From NCBI GenBank assembly GCA_020310875.1, contig CM035430.1, positions 97,532,366 through 97,596,365 on the forward strand: a DNA stretch of 64,000 bases. Reading direction: 5' to 3'. The position numbers and the translations under genes were made by a program. This document shows positions 36,721 through 47,214 of the stretch, piece after piece. How positions within the stretch are numbered: position 1 is the stretch's first letter; each line of letters opens with the position of its first letter. This DNA comes from Ceratopteris richardii. Lineage: Eukaryota; Streptophyta; Polypodiopsida; Polypodiales; Pteridaceae. The notes beneath the pieces were generated by a model that made no database searches, was not told the origin of the DNA, and saw only the letters and a program-made list of their open reading frames with translations.

Positions 36721-37016
36721 TGAAGTATTTTGATCAGAATGTACCACAGTGTGATCTCCTTCTCGAGATCTCCACGATGATATCCTCGGAGTAGAAAACC
36801 GAGCTCCAAGCATCACACACAGTACTCTGCATAGAGGCTACATAATGCACATAAATAACACAGTACACAGGGAGCATGAAAATAGACTTCTTAGGTGTTA
36901 CAACGGTCAAACTTACAGTATGTGGTTGACCAAGCCACTATATGTTTTATTAAAGAACATATACAAAGATGTGTCCAATGGCCATTTGGCCTTTCACATG
37001 GACACTAACAATAACA
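36721..37016 (-). repeat. Copia-CD 3' LTR (296 bp), inverted
   Basis: The minus strand runs from TGTTATTGTTAGTGTCC at 37016 to AATACTTCA at 36721 and is preceded by the polypurine tract TTTAGTGGGAGAT. Its partner 5' LTR is at 24641-24940 on the other strand. Confidence 0.8.
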
Positions 37017-37886
37017 ATCTCCCACTAAAGGCCGATATGGCCAAAGTAACTATGGGAGAAAAATAAAGAATGATAAAGAATACCTGAGTGTAAGTATACA
37101 AGCTATACCTCACACCTGATGGGCATGTTATGTAGTATACAAGTGACTGTGTAAGACCATGAATCAAGTAACCCCGATCAAGTGAAAATAGTGTCGAAAG
37201 CTATCTTGTGGTAGAGCTTTAGTCAAAGCATCTGCAACATTATCTCGAATGTGAACCTTCTCAAGAATAATGGGCTCAGTGGCTAAGCAATCTCTAATGA
37301 AGTGATACCTCACCTCAATGTGCTTGGTCTTTGCATGATAGACCGGATTCTTAGCCAAAGCAATGGCACTTTGATTGTCACTGAGCAAACAAGGTATACA
37401 TGATGAAGTAAAACCATATCAAAAGCAAGACAAGAAAGCCACAATGCTTCCTTACATGCCTCACTTGCTGGAACATACTCTGCTTCTATGGTGGAAATAG
37501 CAGTACATTCTTGAATACGAGATCTCCAAGAGATAGCACCTTCAGCAAAATGAAAAAATGTACCATGATGTATACTTATGATTGTCTACACAACCAGCAT
37601 AATCAAAATCTTTGTAACCAATAATGTTGCTTTCCCTCTACCTAGCATAGACACTTGTCCTTAGTGCCACTCAGATATCTCAAAATCATCTTGACTGCTT
37701 CCCAATGTTTCTTGCCAATATTAGACATATATTTGCTCACAACTCCCACTATAAATGCCATGTTTGGTCTCGTAGCTTCCATAGCATACATGATACTACC
37801 AACAATAGAGTGATAGGGAATTTTGGTCATGAATTCCTTTTCCTCATCTGATTTGGGGCAATCATCCTTGCTCAATGTTTGTGTCA
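37017..37886 (-). pseudogene. Copia-CD pol, 3' half (RT end and RNase H), inverted
   Basis: On the minus strand the frame begins TQTLSKDDCPKSDEEKEFM and continues VGSIMYAMEATRPNMAF, KMILRYLSGTKDK. RNase H follows at 37388-37164 (LLSDNQSAIALAKNP, YHAKTKHIEVRYHFIRDCL). It begins exactly where the 5' half at 26131-28057 ends (LPTYV-T joined to T-QTLSKDD), in the same frame. RNase H shows several frameshifts between 37400 and 37640. Confidence 0.88.
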
Positions 37887-37933
37887 AGTATATTATGTAT
37901 ATTCATCTAACATTTTGCATTTACTATAGGAGT

Positions 37934-38059
37934 TGACAGTGGGTCGTCCTCCAACGCGAACTGAAGAATCATATGGATATCGACATGGACTGACTGCACT
38001 GTTACAAGACTTAGAGGGATGTGGTGCAATCGTCTCATGGGAGAATATTCTTGATTAGG
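37934..38059 (+). pseudogene. Exon-like segment of the CACTA element
   Basis: An acceptor-like ...TACTATAG is followed by an open stretch reading ELTVGRPPTRTEESYGYRH, then GLTALLQDLEGCGAIVSWEN, a TAG, and a donor-like GTAAAG. A second acceptor-like TTGTTGCAG lies at about 38140-38148. I know no domain in it; position suggests the C-terminal part of the transposase-like protein whose earlier exon is at 28084-28596. Confidence 0.45.
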
Positions 38060-38175
38060 TAAAGTTATATCTTGGTTTCATGTTTCTAGTTGTTGTTTAT
38101 AAATGTCATGTTAATTGGTCTTATTTTATACATATGTTTTGTTGCAGGATTGTAGGTGTAAATATTTTGATCAAT

Positions 38176-38347
38176 GCCACAATTTTGTATCACACTCGCA
38201 TACGCCAATGATGAACCATAATTTTGTATTTGATTCCTATATGAAAGTGTTTTGTCACATTGCCACAATTTTGTATTACACTGCTATGTGGCAATGATGT
38301 ACCATAATTTTGTATTCGATTCCTATATGTAAGTGCTTTGCCACACT
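38176..38347 (+). repeat. 86-bp tandem duplication in CACTA
   Basis: Two copies with an 86-bp period (38176-38261 and 38262-38347) share GCCACAATTTTGTAT, GCCAATGATG or GGCAATGATG, ACCATAATTTTGTATT and GATTCCTATATG. Confidence 0.8.
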
Positions 38348-38455
38348 TTTGTACATTTTTCATTTATGGAATATACGACTTTCTATACATGAATCATTGT
38401 TCATATAAGTTTATGTTTTGGTTGCCATTAGAGTACATAACACATGTACTCAGTT

Positions 38456-38520
38456 GGGCAGAGTGTATTGTCTTTTGCTAAACAACATCATGCTTTAGCA
38501 AAAGACAACACACTCTGTCC
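38456..38520. repeat. 27-bp near-perfect inverted repeat (hairpin)
   Basis: The arm at 38456-38482 (GCAGAGTGTATTGTC, TTTTGCTAAA) pairs with 38494-38520 with about two mismatches across an 11-base loop. It lies just inside the subterminal repeat zone of the CACTA 3' half. Confidence 0.9.
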
Positions 38521-38798
38521 AAATTGTGCAGGTATGGTTGTCGGTATACGCGTCGGTAGGTCCAGTATGGTCATCGGTATATGTGCCGGTACACCCAGCG
38601 GACGTCGGTATAGACATCGGTATTTGCATTGAAAATACCGACGCTTATACCGACGCATATACCGACGCTTATACCGGCGCCCATACCGAACCTTTCTTTC
38701 CGACGCCTATACCGATTGCAACACCGACGTCGCGAAGAATTCACGCCCGTTCATTTGCCTCGATAGCAACCTCGGTATACCCTTGATATGTTGTAGTG

Positions 38799-40058
38799 AC
38801 ACTTACATGAAGAAGTATATGTATTTTAGTCCCCTAATTTTTTCTAGAAAGGGCATGAAACAAAAGTCTATAGGTTGAAGAAGGAAATTTATGGTTTGAA
38901 GCAAGTACCATGTGCTTGGTATGAAAAGATACATGCCTACTTAATTGCACATGGTTTTGAGAAGAGTCCAAGTGAGAGCATATTATATCTTAACCATGTA
39001 GATGGTGGACTTCTTATCATCATAGCATATCTTGGTGAAAATCTTATTAGTGGTCCTAATGAGAATCATATTGATGAGGCTAAGGATGATTTTCATGCCT
39101 CTTTTGAGATGTCAAATTTGGGGCATTGCGTCATTATTTGGGCATTCAGCTTATGCAGATAGATGGGGGAATAACTTTATATAAAAAAACATATATTGAC
39201 ACATTATTGCAACATTTTAGCCTTGAAGATTGGAAACCTATTGCCACTCCTATCAAAATAAGTTTATGATCGAGTCTCCATGATGTTGGAGATGCATTTG
39301 ATGTTATTCTCTATCACTAGGCTGTTGGGTGCTTGATTTACACATGCATAACTCAAGATGATATTCAGTTTGCTATCTCTCATATGAGAAAGTTTATGCA
39401 TTGCCCATGTGTTAAGCATTGGCAAGAGGTTGAGTGCATCTTTCACTATTTGAGTGGTACCTAGCTATTTGGATTGTTCTATCCAAGAGAGGATCATTAG
39501 TGCGAGATTTACATGCTTTTTCTAATTCAAACTAGGCTCGGTGCTATGACACTCATGTGTCCACCAATGGTTTTTGGGTCATGCTTGATAGCTCATGCAT
39601 ATCTTGGTGAGCGAGAAGCAATGTACTATGGCCACTTCTAGTTGTGAGGTTGAGTTTAGGGCAACTTTCACTGTGAGTATTATTGTGTGTGGCTCATATG
39701 CCTTTTTCCTAATTTACGTGTTGGTCAATCTTCTACCATCACCATCTTCACTAAAATTTAGAGTGCATTGGCAATTGTGAGAAACCTTGTATTCCATGCT
39801 CACACTAAATAGATTGAGGTGCAATATCATTATGTCAAGGAGATGTTCTCTACTAGAGAGGTCAATTTGGATTATGTGCCCATACACGATAACGTTGTAA
39901 ACCTTTTCATAAAGGATCTACCTAGGGAGAAGTTTGAAGATTTTTACAAAGCTTTGGGATTACTTCTTTTTGTGGATTGATCTCATTCCACCTACCTTAG
40001 CACTTCCTTATACATGAGTGCCAGTTCTTTGTTCAGGGCATCACTCCCAGGGGAGAAT
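38799..40058 (+). pseudogene. Copia-F RT and RNase H remnant
   Basis: The frame begins inside RT at a decayed DLHEEVYVF-type motif right at the CACTA boundary. It continues VYRLKKEIYGLKQVPCAWYEKIHAYL, LIIIAYLGENLISGPNENH (the catalytic Y-x-DD is changed to YLGEN) and FHASFEMSNLGH. RNase H motifs are recognisable but broken at about 39590-39960. The upstream two thirds of the element are missing. The family is the same as Copia-E and Copia-J. Confidence 0.8.
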
Positions 40059-40282
40059 TGTTGATATATTTCAGTAGTGGTGTGTGAACACACTTAGGAC
40101 AATTTGGTCACTTTTTTACCTCTTCAAGAGGTTTTCTCCCCATTCTTTTATATACATCTATAGCCATAATGGGTTACTTTTCTTTGTACATTCACTTGGG
40201 AATACATTCTATGTTGTGTTGTGCTCGAAGCTTCTTCTTCTTTGTGCTATTCATGTGATTCCATAGACCTTGAACTCCAACA
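40059..40282 (+). repeat. Copia-F 3' LTR (224 bp)
   Basis: TGTTGATATATTTCAG to GAACTCCAACA, preceded by the polypurine stretch CCCAGGGGAGAAT. It pairs in length and sequence with 31927-32151. Confidence 0.85.
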
Positions 40283-40318
40283 TTCACAAGTCCCAAAGTC
40301 AAAAATGATGGAACTAGG

Positions 40319-40591
40319 GGCAACTGGCTATGGCATAGAATGTCATTCACACCTCACAGGCAGAGAGAACAATAGAGACATAGTGTATGCACAAATAATA
40401 CAATGAATGTGCCTTATTTTTATTGAAGTAAAGAAGTGTATATATACATGAAGGAGAGGCTTGGGCATTTAACATGGTTAAGGCAAGTTGAAGAGGCTAT
40501 TGGCATATTCCTAGGAAAAGGGATTGTTTGAGAAAAGGGAAGGTTGTTATCTGACAAATTCATAAGTTGACATTTGGTAGAGGAGCTTACA
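40319..40591 (-). repeat. 3' LTR of the gag-only element
   Basis: On the minus strand it starts TGTAAGCTCCTCTACC right after a polypurine run (AAAAAAGGGGGGGAT) and contains a TATA-like GTATATATACAC. It aligns with the 5' LTR at 41987-42539 after the SINE there is removed. It therefore also serves as the empty-site comparison for that SINE. Confidence 0.75.
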
Positions 40592-41986
40592 ATCCCCCCC
40601 TTTTTTCCTAGCATAGGAAAAACAAGTTACATTGTTGAATGCCATATTGGGAATTTACAATAGAAGTTATCATATTAGGTACTTAGAACATTTTTCCTAA
40701 TTTTGTTGACAAATTTAAAACATTTTATAGATTATTGGTCCCCTTGTTGAAATATTTTGGTCTCCTAAAGGAATTGTTTGGTAAGTGTCCTATACTGCCA
40801 CAGAAATTGCATTTCTTTTTGCTTAAGCAATCTTTGGTGACATGATTAGTCCATCCACATATGCTACACATTTTGATTGAAGCTATTAGTGTATCCCTAG
40901 GAGGATCTGGGTTTTCTATCCTTTTCTCTTTTTTGTTGTAAATATTTTATTACATCCTCTAGGGTTGATATAGGGTCCTTTTCTTTCAAGATAGTAACTA
41001 TATTTACAAAGGAGTTAGGGATATCCTTCAAGAGTATTTCTATTTTGTCTTCTTCGAGCATTGAACAGTGAAGGGAATGCAAATGGGTCACTATGATTTT
41101 CATCCTATTTGCAAGTGACGCAATATCCTAATTGGGACTAAGTGAAAACCCATACCATTGCATATTGAGAGTCATTTTATTGTGCTTTATGTGAGCATTG
41201 AAGATGTTCTCCAACATTTTCCAATCTTCATATGTGTTCTTTTCCGTGTTTACATAGTGTGTGTATGTGTCATCGAGTGTGGTGATAATGATACTGTGTG
41301 CTAGCTCTTTGTAAAGTTGTCATTGTGCCTTTGCTGCTTGAGAAAACTCTTCCAATTCTCGTTCAATAGGTGGAGCATTACTGGCGAAGCTCCATACAAC
41401 TTTGCGCATTAAAGCCTTTCTTTTTCATTTTCCATGTATGAAAGTTTGTACTCGCAAACTTGTCTATACCTTCAAAAGTCATTTATATGTCGGGAAAGTC
41501 TTACTCACAATCAATCAGTAGTCTCTCGTTATTTTAAGTGAAATGTAAAAAAGTATTTACAAGGTGGGCTAGCTGAAACCTAGGTACATAGGAGTTATTC
41601 CAAAGCTATAAACAAATTTTTTGACAAGCTCTATGTTTTCTTAGATAACTCTTGTATAGCCCTTGATATTTGCCATTCAATGGCTCGGAGAGTCAGCAAT
41701 GGTGGGTACCTACTAGAACTAATCCATGCTCATGAGTTTGCGGAAGATCAGAAGATACTTTGCCACTGTCAAACCGAGAAACAAAAAGACTCTGATATAT
41801 ACATAGAATGATATAACACGCAAGGAAGCGTAGAGCAAGTTCCTCACTGTCATATCAGAACTCATAATATTTTCAGGTATTTGGAGGAGAGTAAAGCACA
41901 AAGTTTACCCAGAATCTTTGTGCTTGTTGAACATGATTCAACCATTAGCAAGCTGGAAATTTCTCTCATATCACGATGGATTCAGG
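40592..41986 (-). pseudogene. Gag-only internal region (TR-GAG-like)
   Basis: On the minus strand, a Copia-type gag segment lies at about 41103-40897 (EEDKIEILLKDIPNSFVNIV, STLEDVIKYLQQKREKD). Two zinc knuckle-like motifs follow near 40870-40780: CSICGWTNHVTKDC is complete, and CNFCGSIGHLPNNS lacks its last Cys. After the knuckles comes the polypurine tract; no protease, integrase or RT is seen. The internal region is only about 1.4 kb. This fits the known class of non-autonomous plant elements with terminal repeats and a GAG domain. Stops interrupt the frame. Confidence 0.7.
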
Positions 41987-42539
41987 TGCAGCTAGCTATG
42001 GTGTAGCATGGCTCATAGGCGGAGAGAATGATAGAGACACAATGTACGCACATATAATACAATGAATGTGCCTTATTTTCATTGAAGCAAACAAGTGTGT
42101 ATAGTCCCAAGACGCCTGGTCTAGCGGTTGAATCCCTCGCCTCTTGAGGCGGGGGCGTGGGTTCAACCCCCCAGTGCTGCGGGACATCTGAGCCTTCGGG
42201 CGTGTATGCTGTCTTCGGGCGTGTAACTCTGCAGTGCCTTCGGGCCGTTTACCCCGTTGTAAGTCCTTCCCGGTCTGAGTCTAACCCCTGTTCTTGTGGG
42301 ATAAGAGGGGTCCCATGGGTACTATGCCCTTCCTTGTACAGTTGTAATTTCAAAGTTAAAGTCCGGGGGAGTAGGCCTCGGCCGAACCTCCATTAAAAAA
42401 AAGAAACAAGTGTGTATGTACTCGAAGGGAAGGATTTGGCATTTAACATAGTCAAGGCAAGTTGGTGAGACTACTAGCATATGTTTGGCAAAAGGGAAGA
42501 TTGTTGTCTGGAAGTTGACATTTGTAAGAGGAGGTTACA
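41987..42539 (-). repeat. 5' LTR of the gag-only element, split by a SINE
   Basis: The minus strand runs from TGTAACCTCCTCTTAC at 42539 to TAGCTGCA at 41987. Without the SINE and one target copy it is about 238 bp. I found no matching 5-bp target duplication outside the two LTRs. Confidence 0.75.
42103..42403 (+). mobile_element. SINE-3: tRNA-headed SINE with a LINE-C tail
   Basis: The head is tRNA-like: box A TGGTCTAGCGG near 42117, an anticodon-like arm (CGCCTCTTGAGGCGG) and box B GGTTCAACCCC near 42162. The last 110 bp align with the LINE-C 3' UTR at 60657-60779 (GTGGGATAAGAGGGGTCCC, ATGGGTACTA, CTTGTACAGTTG, AAGTCCGGGGGAGTAGGC, GCCGAACCTCC) before an A-rich tail. Perfect 14-bp target duplications AAACAAGTGTGTAT flank it (42089-42102, 42404-42417). 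A shared 3' tail is how such SINEs recruit a partner LINE's reverse transcriptase. Confidence 0.93.
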
Positions 42540-44099
42540 AACAGATCCTCTCTCTTTTCTAACTAGAAACAAAAGTTGAATGATCAATGGAAAACTTAGA
42601 TAGAGCTCTGAAAGATGTGCTATTATTTATGTACATTATCCATGGCCGAGGGCAAGTGACATGCAGTCATGCGACAAGAAAACAACATAAAAAAAGACAA
42701 ATCATTCTCATTTTTCAGTCCTGAATGAACACTCAAGGTGATATCACATTAATCCGAATCAAGTGGCTAAATGGATCTCACCAAGTTATAAACTCCCTCA
42801 TTTCAACAAGGCTTAGAAAAAGGAGTTGAATGCCAAAACAAGATTACATAAGAGTGCTATAGAGTGGACATATAGATTGAAAACCAATGATGGAAGCCTC
42901 TTCCTAGATTCATAAGATATGTAAATACACCCAGTAGAGGCTCATGGATGTACGACCTTGTAGGGCACATGGAGAGATGTTAAAATGATCTTTGACCAGT
43001 AGAGATGTTAAAATGATCTTTGACCAATGTTAATGATCTTTGTAGGGCACATGGATATACGATCTTGTAAGTGTGCATTATTCTTCTTGTGGTGCCTACC
43101 CTCTCTCATCTATTTATTTGTAACTTCCTTGAACCGGTTGGAAGGATGTTAATGATCTTTGTAAAAGGATTTTTGAGGTTCGACATAGCCAAATGGAACT
43201 GTGTATATGCTGAGGGTTGCCCACACTTTACAAGTCAGATGTAAAGAGTGCATGTGGGTCTTTCCAATTCATTCTAACATCCGAGTAAAAAAGATTAAAG
43301 AGAAAGAACATGCTGAAAAAGCTTTGGCGGCAAAGAAGGTATGTTGTTGTTGGGTCACTTGAGAATTGTATATTTAGCAAAGAAATACAGGAAAGACATG
43401 AAAGAGAAATTTAGAGACATTAGCTTGCACATCTTCGAAGGTCAGAAAGGGAGGAATATAGTTGGCCACAAGGAGCTGTCAAAGTGAAAAGAAAGGTTCG
43501 TGCCACGACCTGGTGCCTTTGACTACACATCGATACTCTTTTGTATGAAGCCATAGGGCCAAGTGGCTTGTTCTCATTGGTTGGTGAGCATCAAAAGACT
43601 CAAAAGCTGCTTTACCTGACAGCTTCCTAAGAGCTCACAAGAGACAAGTGAGAAAGTCAATCAAAAATTTATTTTATAGGAAAGAGCTGCCTAGAAAATT
43701 ATATGCTCCATGGACAAACATAGGCATTGTTCACATAAGAAGTGTTGAAATAAGACTCATAGTGCACATATTCTAGTTCATCAGCTTGAAAATTATGTTT
43801 TGGGCTTGGACATCTAGAAAGAGAACGGTAAAAAAGAGGAAAAAAATGTGTGTCAAACTCCGACATGATAGAAGTGGCAAGAAAATGGAATTCCTTTAAG
43901 TGAACTACAAACAATGATATAACCTAGGGCTTTTGCATAGACAACTATGTGGAAATGTCATTGATATCATTTGAGAAAAAAGATCACAATTATGATCATT
44001 AACATTGATCGAAGATCATTTTAAAGAAACAATCACCTGCTCTTGGATTCGATGGAATCTCAAATTCAATGATCTTTAGGGGAAGTCAACTCTCCTATG
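42540..44099. other. Unassigned DNA with a small tandem duplication
   Basis: No coding domain is recognised. GAGATGTTAAAATGATCTTT is repeated near 42970-43025. The rest is AT-rich, with no terminal repeats that I can identify. Confidence 0.35.
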
Positions 44100-44600
44100 G
44101 AAAATTCTCCTTAGGGAATGTGGAGTGACATGAAAGCTACTAAAATGTATGGAGCTATACCTTGGTCTAAAAGATGCTATGGAGGGTAGGAAGACTTCAG
44201 TCATCTCTTCTTCTCGTGCCCTAGAAGTGCCCCTCTCTAGAGGAGGGCCAAAGAGCATCTTGATTTTATTGTTCCATCAACTAGAAACAAGCCTTGTTGG
44301 GGGAGGTCGTTGGCTACTGAGCCCTTTGGAATGCGATCAGAAGTGAGGTCCTTTGAAAGATTGGGAGAGAGTGTTGCTCTACAAACTTTGATAGTGATCT
44401 ATGTAGTCCTCATTGGAATTTCTTGCTAGAAGAATCAGAAACACTAAGAGCGCCATGCTCACTTCTCCCCCCAACCCCCAACCTTCAAGCACCATTGAGT
44501 CTTTGTTATAGAGAAGAACAAGCTAAAATGTAAATGGCTCCTACATGAAGGTGATCAAGCCATCTTTAAGATTTTTTGTTATTCGCCGTCTTTGTAGCTA
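44100..44600 (+). pseudogene. Scrambled LINE fragment
   Basis: The plus strand carries a decayed LINE-A/C type C-terminus: GAIPWSKRCYGG, then a FFSCP-like stretch and ATEPFGMRSEVL, which correspond to the zinc-binding tail of plant LINE RT (GIPPWCKRCHRA, FLTCPNS, TLWNAIRGEVL). An RT-linker-like stretch (KWLLHEGDQAIFK) follows downstream, out of the normal order, so the fragment is rearranged. Confidence 0.5.
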
Positions 44601-44606
44601 CTTCCT

Positions 44607-45055
44607 TTTTTTTTTCTTTTTAAAGGAAGTTCGGCCTTAGCCTACTCTCCCGGACTTGAATTAATTAAAAGAAAAGTACAAGAGAATGGGACTAGAGCCC
44701 ACGGGATCCCCCAAATCCCACAGAGCAGAGGTAGCTTTTACAGAGTTTAGATGGCATTACAAAGAAGGTAAATCACCCTCTCATCACCCGCATGCAGGTC
44801 CCACATGGGTTTAAGCTTGTTGTAGATCAAAAGGAGCACTTGATGATGCCTAAAGGGGGGGATTTCTTACAATTAGAGATCCGTTTGCCAAGGAGGAAAA
44901 ATGATTTCTCAATCGACCACTCTTTTTCCATAGGACCTTCCCTCTCTTGGCGTTCCAGAGAGTCGTGAAGCAACCAATCGTTTCTCCCAACAGATTTTGC
45001 ATCCAACTGATATGTTTCTGAAGTCTAATTTTCCGAGCCTTCATGGAAGACCTTG
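44607..45055 (-). mobile_element. LINE-A1: short 5'-truncated LINE copy
   Basis: On the minus strand this has the ORF2 end (KARKIRLQKHISWMQNLLGE, TLWNAKRGKVLWKKS), the 3' UTR with CTTTGTAATG, CCGTGGGCT-like blocks and the CAAGTCCGGGAGAGTAGGCT tail, and a poly-A (plus-strand T-run at 44609-44630). Its 5' end joins the 3' UTR of the next LINE copy at about 45055. Confidence 0.8.
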
Positions 45056-46158
45056 CAAAGCTTACATGAAGTTATAGAGGAGGTTGATATACCTCACATC
45101 CCCATCGTGTGGAGCCCACTTGGTTTTAAGCTTATTGCTGACATACTGTAGCTCTTTGTGATGTCTGAAGGGGAGGGGGGTTTCTTAGAGTTAGCAATTC
45201 TTTTGCCGAGAAGGAATAGGGACTTCGATCGACCACTCCTTGGGGGTATTGCCAAAGTTGTGAGTGCATCTTTCCCACCAAATCTTTCAAATGATCTCTC
45301 CTCTGATCACATTCCACAACGCTGCAGAGCAACCGATCGCTTCACCAATAAGGGCTTGCTTCCAACTGATTTGTTCTTGGAGTCCCAGAGAATGACCAAG
45401 GACCCTCCATAACCGAAGGGATTTAGGGCAAGCAAAGAATAGGTGGCCAATATCCTCTTTGCTACGGCAACATCGCTTGCACCAGGGCAGAACACCATAG
45501 ATCTTGTTAGCTTTTGCATTGGTCCATATTCCACGGTGTAAAATTTGCCATAGGAGGACCGACTTTTTGTTTTCAATGAGAGGGAGCCAGATAGACATAA
45601 ACTTCATATCCCAACGAAGTCGCATCCAATTGAGACACCATTTCTTTTTGAGACTGATGTGAATGTCATTGCGAGCTTCAACATATGGAAGCTTGGAGAG
45701 GTGATTACCATTATACCATTTAAGTCCCATTAGGTCTAGAGTGTCTTGTCCCATAAGTACTCGGATTTTAGAGCAGTCCCAAGCATGGCGTCTACTCAAT
45801 AAGACATTCCATTCCTTGTATGTGACCGCAATGCTAGGGTCAAGGTCCTCAAAGTCCACCCATCTATTCGTGTCCTCTTTCCAGAGGTGCTTCCATTGTT
45901 TGAATCCCTTATTCCAGAGTCTCTTGGCACTTAAGACATTCCAAGGCTCCATGTTTCTCATGCCTTGGATCGAGAACCAAATAGAGTCATTTTGTCTTAT
46001 ACCTACAGCCCACTTCCAATCTTCACTGATTTTGATGTGAGGTTTGAATATGTTCCAACTCTACCACAAGGATGTTACTAGGAGCGATCCTTTCGGTGAG
46101 ATTGGAATTGGAGAGAATAAGAGGGTGAGGATGTCGTGGGTTTTCCATCCAGGGTAGC
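45056..46158 (-). pseudogene. LINE-A2 ORF2, C-terminal part
   Basis: The minus strand reads FKNSYPGWKTHDILTLLFSP, then MRNMEPWNVLSAKRLWNKGF, KQWKHLWKEDTNRWVDFEDL, WCLNWMRLRWDMKFMSIWLP and the zinc-binding tail WCKRCCRSKEDIGHLFFACP. This is the end of a plant L1-type RT. It is the downstream half of LINE-A2; the Gypsy-2 insertion at 46159-47824 separates it from the upstream half. Its own 3' UTR end and poly-A are lost at the junction with LINE-A1. Confidence 0.88.
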
Positions 46159-47214
46159 TATTTTTGAAAATCGCGATTTTGAGCACAGAATCGTATTTCA
46201 GAGAATCGTGGTTCACAAAATCGTGGTTCACAGAATCGTGATTCACAAAATCGTGTCTTCACAGAATCATGTTTTAGAGAATCGTGTTCTAGAGAATCGC
46301 GATTTTGTCTTAGAGAATCGTGATTTTCATAATTTAGAGAATCACGATTTGAGTACAAGCACAGAATCGTGTTTTTGAAAATCGCGATTTTGAGCACAGA
46401 ATTGTGTTTTAGAGAATCGTGATTTTGTCTCAGAGAATCGTGTTTTCACAGAATCGTGGTTCACAGAATCATGATTCACAAAATCGTGTTTTCACAGAAT
46501 CGTGTTCTAGAGAATCGTGATTTTGTCTCAAAGAATCATGATTCACAAAATCGTTGTTTTCACAAAATCGTGGTTCTCAGAATCGTGTTTTTTTACATGA
46601 AAATCGCGATTTTGTCTCAGAGAATCGTGTTTTCACAAAATCGTGTTTTAGAGAATCGTGTTCTCACAGAATCGTGTTTTTGGCTGAAAATTGTGATTTA
46701 CGAGAATCGCGATTTTGAGCACAACCACAGAATCGCGATTCTGAGAATGACCATAGAATCGTGATTCTTTCAGCAAGCTTTTAGGTGGGAAACAGAAAAT
46801 CGTAATTTTCAAAAAAATTTGAATTTTCAGAGAATCACGATTTTCATCATAGAATCGCGTTTTTTGGCGGGAACTTTGAATTTTTGAGCGCCGAGCAATG
46901 GCGAGCTCCGTATGAGCAGAAAATCATGAAAAACACAGGCGCTTGTTCTCCCTTGCACTTCCTAACTCCTTCCCACACAATAATGCATGAAAAATCGTAT
47001 GAAAATGGTGAAAATGCACTAAAAAACAAGAAATTTCTATGAAGAAGAAGATGGAAGAAGGTGGAGATGATGATGATGAAGAAGATGAAGAAGAAAAATT
47101 AGAAAATGAACAAAAATGACAGTTTTTTTACCTTCCAACGTCGCAAATCTACGATCTTACCATCACAACGCTCGTCCTCGAAGCTCTCTCCCCGGCAACG
47201 GCGCCAAAATTTGG
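46159..47214 (-). mobile_element. Gypsy-2 leader with AATCGCGATT array, cut short
   Basis: After the LTR on the minus strand come the primer site (TTTTGGCGCCGTTGCCGGGGA complement at about 47193-47213) and about 300 bp of leader. Then follows an array at about 46160-46860 of AGAATCGTGATTCT-like units with TCGCGA or TCGTGA cores. One unit, CAGAATCGCGATTCTG at 46728-46743, is a perfect 16-nt palindrome. The element ends inside the array at 46159. No gag, pol or second LTR follows. Confidence 0.88.

Larger units (their letters stand above)
37882..38798 (+). mobile_element. CACTA (En/Spm) transposon, 3' half
   Basis: It starts inside an intron at the inversion breakpoint TGTCA (37882-37886). An intron end (TTTGCATTTACTATAG) precedes an exon-like stretch, then come non-coding repeats, subterminal TACCGACG-type motifs (about 38530-38785) and the terminus TTGATATGTTGTAGTG at 38798. 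The complement of this end (CACTACAACATATCAAGGG) matches the 5' terminus at 31926 in nearly all of the first 28 bases. The next three bases, ACA (38799-38801), are the target duplication. Confidence 0.85.

Noticed and set aside
42113-42185. Possible tRNA gene
   Set aside because: The box A and B and arm structure belong to a 301-bp SINE with A-tail and target duplications. The acceptor stem does not close as in a tRNA.
40319-42539. 5-bp target duplication around the gag-only element
   Set aside because: The flanks CTAGG and AACAG do not match, so I claim no duplication.
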